Below are positions 57,677 to 64,000 of a stretch of 64,000 bases of DNA, piece by piece. Each line of letters opens with the position of its first letter. Position 1 is the stretch's first letter. The position numbers were made by a program, and so were the translations under genes. Source of the stretch: Onthophagus taurus (lineage: Eukaryota > Arthropoda > Insecta > Coleoptera > Scarabaeidae); NCBI RefSeq assembly GCF_036711975.1, contig NC_091967.1:6572001-6636000 (forward strand), written 5' to 3'. The notes under the pieces are model-generated. The model was not told the DNA's origin and did not search any database. It saw only the letters and a list, made by a program, of their open reading frames with translations.

Positions 57677-58330
57677 CTTCACGGTATAATTGATATTTCA
57701 AAAGAAAACTTCACGGTATAATTAATATTTGTAAACAGAACTAACCTTACATAACATTCCTTCACGGTTTAATTGACATTACAAAAGAAAACTTCACGCT
57801 ATAATTAACATTACTAATTACTAAAGAAAACTTCACAGTATAATTAATATTAGTAAACAAAACTAACCTTACCTAACATTCCTTCACGGTTTAATTGATA
57901 TTACAAAAGAAAACTTCACGCTATAATTGCCATTACTAATTATTAAAGAAAACTTCACGGTTTAATTAATATTTGTAAACAGAACTAACCTTACATAACA
58001 TTCCTTCACGGTTTAATTGACATTACAAAAGAAAACTTCACGCTATAATTGCCATTACTAATTACTACAGAAAACTTCACAGTATAATTAATATTAGTAA
58101 ACAGAACTAACCTTACATAACATTCCTTCACGGTTTAATTGACATTACAAAAGAAAACTTCACGCTATAATTGCCATTACTAATTATTAAAGAAAACTTC
58201 ACGGTATAATTAATATTTATAAACAGAACTAACCTTACATAACATTCCTTCACGGTTTAATTGGCATACAAAAGAAAACTAACCATACTCAACATTCCTT
58301 TTGGGATGATTGACATTTGTAAACAATACT
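57677..58330. repeat. Tandem array, 122-bp unit, about five copies
   Basis: The landmark CTAACCTTACATAACATTCC occurs at 57741, 57863, 57985, 58107 and 58229, exactly 122 bases apart. Each unit itself contains shorter internal repeats of CTTCACGGTATAATTRATATT type, so the array is of higher order. The last copy is truncated near 58330. No coding frame is kept. Confidence 0.93.
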
Positions 58331-60230
58331 AACTTATATGATCAGGAGCGTTACCAGTGCCAATAGAGATTTAAGAAGTTTATTTTTTATCAGATAATCT
58401 TTTACCATAGGAATAAAAATCGAGTACGTTCCAGCGATAGAACAGAAAAAAAGAGACTGGGCATAGATTGAAAACTCAATAGCCAAGATTGAGGCTAGTA
58501 AAAGAAGATATTGCGACTAAACTAACGCTTGAAAGAAAAAAAGTGATCCGAGGGAAAACGAAAAACGAATTCTGGAAAGAAGGATAAAAAGGAAACTGAG
58601 CAGACACAAAGGATATTGGAAAGAGGATTGTAATGGAAATAGAAGAAAGAGTTTAGGCAGAATGAAATGAATGAAGTTACAGATGTAGGTCAGAAATGGA
58701 AAACAACTTATCTTGTCATTCCGCAATCTTTGCTTGCTCGTAGATTCCTAATTGCCTCTATATAAAAAAAGAGTTATTTTGGGTTGAAGAGTTTTTGGAC
58801 AACCTGTTACTCTTAGTCTATCTAACTGTTATCCTTTATGAATAAATTTTTAGTGTTTCAAAAAGTTGCGACTTGATTAAGGATGAATTAAAAACACTTA
58901 AAATAGAAAATACATATTTGTAAAGTCAAGTCAAACACATAAAAAAACTTTTATGATTACAACGCAATTCAAATCGTTTTATTTATTTCTAGATTTTATT
59001 GTAATAGGTTTCGAAATATTTAATAAAACGACTGGTTTGGTTGATTATCGTTAATGAAATGTTGTAATTTCGCTTTATAAATTGGTTTGGATAAAATTTT
59101 ACGAAACGGTTTTAATTAAACCATTATTCAGTTTCCTTTTTGTTTAATTATTGTAGTGGTAGGTATTTTGTTTTTTTGAAAATCCAATTTTAAAATTGTA
59201 TTAAACCAAATTATTAAAACACTAAAAAAGGATTAAATAAAAATTTTTTTTTGTCATCTATCGGATGAATATTGTGACCCAGTTATTTCAATCTAATTAA
59301 GTTACAACACGACAGCTATGATCGGCTTTTTTGGCACAGGTTTCGTGCAGGTTTTCTATTACATGGACGCTTCAATGGATAAGAATGTCTTCTAAAGCTT
59401 CGTCTTAGCATAAAAGACGTCACGTATAGATTGATATTGAAACCTATTATTGAACTAATTGGCTATACCTTGATCTTCTTTATGTCATAATTAATAACCG
59501 TTGGAATACCTTGAATATTAAAATGAATCATAATTAATATCTTGATCAATTAATTAATCAAGATGAGATTGATTTCGCGATTTCCGTTTGAAGTGATATG
59601 ATTTAAGTAGTCATAATGAATCTAATTAGAAATCGAACTAATCAAAAATGATACAATTGGAGTTTATTAAATTATTTAATTCATAAACAAATAATATTAA
59701 TATGTCAAGATGTACTTACATTAAGAAGAAAAGAAAAATAACAGCACTTCGATAATGTAAGCACTCATCTCTTCCGAGTGAGCAAGTATGGACTAATGAA
59801 GTTTTTCAGAAAAAATCTCGACCTAATACCTAATAACACAGATATATTTACAAATATTGTTTGGACAAAGATGAAATATTTAATTGGAAATCCACGTAAT
59901 ATAACATATTATTAACTTTTGTGTAATGTAATCAGTTTCGTAGTAATAAATCATTGGGTGTGTTTACTTGTTTAATACCCTAAATCCTATTGTACAACAG
60001 TAGGATTTAGGGGTAGAAACGTATCGAGTATTTATTTATTCCTATTTGTTGTATAACATATTTAGTTGAGGTGGATTAAGAGAACAAGGATAGTAATTAA
60101 TTCATTAAATAAATTGGTTTATTTTTTTTATATCTACTAACACCATGAATAAGATAAGATGTTAGAAGATGAAGGGGGACCAAAGATATCACCGAGTAAA
60201 CCAAGCCCACTCTTACTGCTACTGACCTAT
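58331..60230. other. Gene-poor stretch before the Osiris-like gene
   Basis: No supported exon. A slightly GC-richer island at 59300-59420 has a 25-codon plus-strand frame (MIGFFGTGFVQVFYYMDAS) but no splice context that I can support. Confidence 0.4.
59978..60012. repeat. Perfect 12-bp hairpin
   Basis: CCCTAAATCCTA and TAGGATTTAGGG are exact inverted copies across an 11-base loop. It may be a terminal remnant of a small element, or a chance structure. Confidence 0.5.
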
Positions 60231-60239
60231 TTTTCCCCA

Positions 60240-60280
60240 ATATATATTCTCAAGGTCTACACCAAGGCTGGTCATTTATT
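60240..60280 (+). promoter_or_regulatory. TATA box plus initiator of the Osiris-like gene
   Basis: TATATATT at 60241-60248 lies about 31 bases before an initiator-like TCATTT (A at 60274). The transcript would have a short leader of about 32 bases before the ATG at 60306. Confidence 0.5.
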
Positions 60281-60305
60281 TCAATAAACCGTATCCTACA
60301 TAAAG

Positions 60306-62497
60306 ATGACCGGGAAAACGACGAAAATTGTGCTTACGATGGTGGTGGTTTTAAGTGTAACAGTAAAATTTGCAAGATCAGAAGATCAATATTTAGAAGA
60401 GTCGCAAGGGCAATGTTCCACTAAAAAAGATGTTATTTCCTGCGCAAAATACAGAGTGTTAAAATATATTACGAATTATACGGAGAATAGTTTTTTCGAG
60501 GGCAGTTTTGGTCCGTTGAGAATGACGAGGTACGATGAAGTTGACGGCGAGGAAGAATCGCTGTTCTCAGGGGAAACACCGAGATTCTTGTCGGGTTATT
60601 CGGAGGTTGGGAAGTTTTTTAATTTTGTCAGGAGACAAGTTGATCACTTTTTAAACAGACAGAGTCTGCTTGTTTCGCTTCCCGAAGGAGCAAGATTTAT
60701 TTCTTTGGATTCGGACAGAAAAGGTTTTTTTTTAATTTTTTATATATTGAATATATTGTTTTTACGTTTAATGATTAAAAACTTTGATGTATGTTGGACA
60801 TAGCGGTGAAAGGCACTCGTTAATTCGAAAACTGAATTAATCAGGTATTGCAAAAACTATTCGTTCGATGTAAACATATTTAATTAAATTCCAAACTCGT
60901 TCATAAAGTTTTTTAGGCTTGTTATCATTGTTAGTTATAAATAACTAAATTCCTTTTTTAAATAGTAGCCTGATTTAAAGTCTGACAAATCCATCAAAAT
61001 GACTCTTCAAAATTAAATAAAAATAGAATGTCATAAACATAAATTTTTCATCACCCATTTCAAATCAAAATCATAGTGTTTTCGTTTAATTGAAGCAACA
61101 ATTTATTCATAGGAGTTCTGAAGTGATACTGCTAAACAAAACCCATCAAAATTGCTTTATGTACAAGGATATAATTTATAATGGAGCTTTTAACTGAAAC
61201 GACTTCTTCTAACGCGTTCTTACAACCCCATGATTGTATATCGTTGAAAAGAGTCGATGGAAATCTAAGATTGAACATTTTACATAGTTGTTTTTCAAAT
61301 AGTGAAGCTTGTATCATCTTGGGGAACTCCTCTTTAGATCTTTGCAGATATAGTTACACTAAAGTCATAACATTGTATAAAAGGTTTTAAAAAATTGAAA
61401 TAAAATTTAAATAAAATATAAACTCATTGTAGCTACCCTAGTTATTTTTTATATGTTTTTTTATCAGCTTCGAAGATTAAGGTCGGTAGATACAAAGTAT
61501 ACAAACAAGTATATTTACACCGCTTTCGTTAGCATTGGATTAATACCATAGAAAGATTTATATCATAATAATATACTATCACACCCATGTTATACGGTTA
61601 ATTAATTTTTTTAACATTATTTGTGCAGGTGTAGATTCGAGAGGAAAAAAGAAAAAAGCCGATCTATTAATTTCGCTTCTCACGCTATTCAAAGTATTTA
61701 AAATTAAAGTTTTGGTGGCTTTGGCACTCGCTGGAATCTTGGTAATTAAGAAAGTTCTTTTGGTTGGCGCGTTTATTTTGCCATCGGTTATTCATAACTT
61801 AAAAATGAGTTGTATGAAAGCTGCAGCTGGAGGAGGTTATCATCATGTAACTACTATAGAGGCTGATCATGAAGATTTTGGAAACGGATTCGGAGCTTAT
61901 GGTAATTACTTATGGTAAAAATTTTAATATACAATATTATTTTAAGCTTTTGGTAAATTTCAGTTTAATTTCTAACTTTATTATTTTAAATTGTAAGATG
62001 CGAGAAAGTTAAGTGTAGGTCATTCCAATTTATTTTCATTTAGTGTTCATGAAAATAACGGATATTTTATGTAGATCGTGTAGAAAATGTATTTTCTTAC
62101 CTTCGTGTCACCATCTTGCCCGAGATGCGAGGCTGGACGGCGGGCGTCCGCTAAAATGGATTTCCAATTATCCAATTATCTACTATATTAGGTACCTGAG
62201 TTAAATGAGTGAGGGTCAATTATCCGATAACCAGCAATTAGTCAACGTTTGAGGATACGGTTCTGAGACGTAGTGGACGTTAGGAAGTAGAACGACCTTC
62301 TAGACACAAAAAATATTCGCCTAGAAATAATTTATACATCCGATTTCACTTTTCCTTCAGAACATAATATTAATTGGATATGATCTTCTTATATTTTAGG
62401 TGGAAATAATTATGGAGGACAATTCGGAGGTCAATTTGGAACTCAATACGGTGGTCAAACGGATAAATTTGGAGCTAACATTCAAAGGCGACAATAA
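60306..62497 (+). CDS. Osiris-like (DUF1676) secretory/endomembrane protein
   Basis: Predicted exons 60306-60723, 61629-61901 and 62400-62497 join in phase to 262 residues, a normal length for Osiris proteins. These are insect-specific proteins of the secretory or endosomal system, expressed during cuticle formation. Seen: signal peptide (about 1-25); a cysteine pair (Cys37, Cys46) in CSTKKDVISC; a middle region matching the layout of DUF1676 with FVRRQVDHFLNRQSL and LPEGARF; a basic stretch RGKKKKADL; a long hydrophobic segment (VLVALALAGILVIKKVLLVGAF); and a Gly/Gln/Tyr-rich tail. The usual AQxLAY tail motif is not seen. An alternative donor at 61915 would add a few residues and then meet a stop, so 61902 is preferred. 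The gene stands alone here, not in the usual Osiris cluster. Confidence 0.72.
62101..62150 (-). other. Exon-like GC-rich segment on the minus strand
   Basis: In Osiris intron 2 a 50-base, strongly GC-rich block lies between a minus-strand acceptor (CATTTTAG) and a donor (GTAAGAAA). It contains an ATG in good context (62114) reading MVTR before the donor; another open frame reads DARRPASHLGQDGDTK. It may be a first coding exon or leader exon of an unseen minus-strand transcript, or just a transposon scrap with a small GC hairpin. Confidence 0.3.
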
Positions 62498-62499
62498 CA

Positions 62500-64000
62500 G
62501 ACTTTTACTAATCGTATGAAATAAGTGGCAAGAATTAACAATACCAAAAACTACTAGAATTATTTTTTTTAATTTTCATGTAAAGTGTGATTGTGTGTTT
62601 TTAAAACTTATTTATACTTATTTATTTAAGATAATTATAACAGGAATGGGATTACACTGTCTCCTTGCATAATTCCTGCTGGTGTATATATCCTTAATAT
62701 AAGCTGCTAAACGTTTTTTTTTGCTTTATTTTTTAAAATTTTTGATTCGTTCCATTTATATTTTCTAAGACCTTTTCAAAAAAAATAATACATTTGTTTT
62801 TTTTTTCCGTTCTACCATAGTTTTTTTTTCCCAGTAGATTTTAGGAAAATACCTTCGTCGAAAAAGAATTTGTTTTAAATCTAAGCAGAAAAGAACTCAT
62901 CTTTTCTTTTGTGGTTTATAATGATCGCTTCGTCGCATTCGCGTTCCTTGAGATTAAAGCATTTCGTCTCGTTCTCACTTATACGACAGTTGTTCTAGTC
63001 GTCTCTCTTACTCTCATCCACCGCCTTCACACCTTTAAAAAGTATCACAAATCTTTAGTTGGATTTGCGATCTAATGACCAAATTTAATCTAAAGTTCGT
63101 ACTACCAAATGTTAATTTATAATAAAACTAAATCTTCCGTTGGATTTGTCGTAACAATAAAAAAAGAAACATAAAATCCAGCTTTCCATTTGGAAACCAT
63201 TAAACGTAAAACCATATCAATGTATTCGTGGGGAGGGTTTATAAATTGTACTATGCCGTCAGCGTGGGCTTTAATGGAGGTAAAAATGAGAGAACACGTT
63301 GATTTATAGCTTTATTGGGGTATCTGGTGAGAAAATTGACCGGAAAGTTGCAGATGGTGGGTCTTCGTCGTATTATTGATTGCACGAGATGGCTCCGACA
63401 ATCAATTTGGTATTATAAGAGAAGTTACCGAGCACAAAGTGATTCATAATTCAAATGTAACAATTTGTAATAAATTTGGTCGAAAATGATATAAATGATC
63501 AAGTTACGAAGATCGACTTTTATAATTTTTAATTAAAAAGAATCTTTTGTTATGAATCGTTACGCCATGGAGTAGTTAGAAATGTAAAACTGAAAATATT
63601 CTGAAGTAAGTACACAAATTACAGGACGATGTCGTAACCTGCACGTTGCTTTCGCACGGGGGTTTCCTTGAAATACATGACTCCGCTTTTATTTCCATAA
63701 TTGGAAATGTGACACCGCAAAAGAAAAACTTTTTTTATTTCGTATACGAAAGCTTTGCGTTGTTATGCATGTCGTTGTTATAATGAATAATTGTATGAAA
63801 AATATAAAAATATTATGAAATGAAGATATTTTGTGAAAATATATTTGATTGAATGAAAATTTGTTCGTTTTATGTAATTTAATTAAGCACTTCAAAGTTG
63901 AGCCATAATTGATGAATTCATATAGAATAAGTAGATGAATTAGTTATTATTATTATATTCAAATTTCAATTAAGAACCGTCACTTTTAATAGTTGTAAAC
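62500..64000. other. 3' flank of the Osiris-like gene and right edge
   Basis: No exon is supported. A GC-richer patch at about 62920-63040 and a TATAAA at about 63239 followed by ATGGAGGTAAAA could be regulatory, but nothing decides it. Confidence 0.35.

Noticed and set aside
59500-59570. AT-rich palindromic stretch near ATCTTGATCAATTAATTAATCAAG
   Set aside because: Low sequence complexity makes such palindromes common in this composition; no other feature supports it.

Overview
The window is AT-rich nuclear DNA of an insect. The coding genes are split by short GT-AG introns, many only 50-80 bases long. They include a likely Osiris-family cuticle gene, a family confined to insects, plus arthropod-style orthologues of GRK5-type kinase, PDE11 and a two-SRCR lysyl oxidase. 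Small DNA-transposon derivatives, decayed LINEs and several tandem arrays fill the gaps. A beetle is possible, but nothing here settles the order. Every gene model below was assembled by eye from splice signals, intron phase and conserved family motifs.

Layout from left to right: (1) 1-2700, repeats with a 650-bp hairpin element. (2) 2715-5016 (+), a two-pore-domain K+ channel. (3) 5371-7300, eleven copies of a 178-bp tandem repeat. (4) 7993-11276 (+), N-acetylglucosamine kinase behind a TATA/initiator promoter. (5) 12750-18463 (-), GRK5/6-type receptor kinase (Gprk2), convergent with NAGK; two small transposons sit in its last intron. (6) 19331-22611 (-), a protein with a MIEAP-like C-terminal domain. 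(7) 22627-28424, about 5.8 kb with no gene seen. (8) 28425-37957 (+), an SLC7 light-chain amino-acid transporter with large repeat-containing introns. (9) 38200-41240, decayed repeats with a LINE remnant. (10) 41244-43320 (+), a secreted LOXL2-type lysyl oxidase. (11) 45137-51568 (+), cGMP/cAMP phosphodiesterase Pde11 with a C-terminal CaaX-like box. (12) 51600-55090, gene-poor, with a LINE scrap and an orphan exon. (13) 55099-55647 (-), Golga7, the partner of DHHC palmitoyl-transferases. (14) 55800-60240, gene-poor, with a 122-bp tandem array. (15) 60306-62497 (+), an Osiris-like protein, then non-coding sequence to the end.

The genes are ordinary, unrelated metazoan genes and not a functional cluster. 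Shared themes are only loose: GPCR/cyclic-nucleotide signalling (Gprk2, Pde11), lipid modification (Golga7, the Pde11 tail) and extracellular matrix or cuticle (lysyl oxidase, Osiris). I did not find a convincing new multi-gene system. The points most worth checking are the Gprk2 tail, whose alternative stop codon lies in a transposon end, the Pde11 CaaX box, the two tandem arrays, and two orphan exon-like segments on the minus strand.
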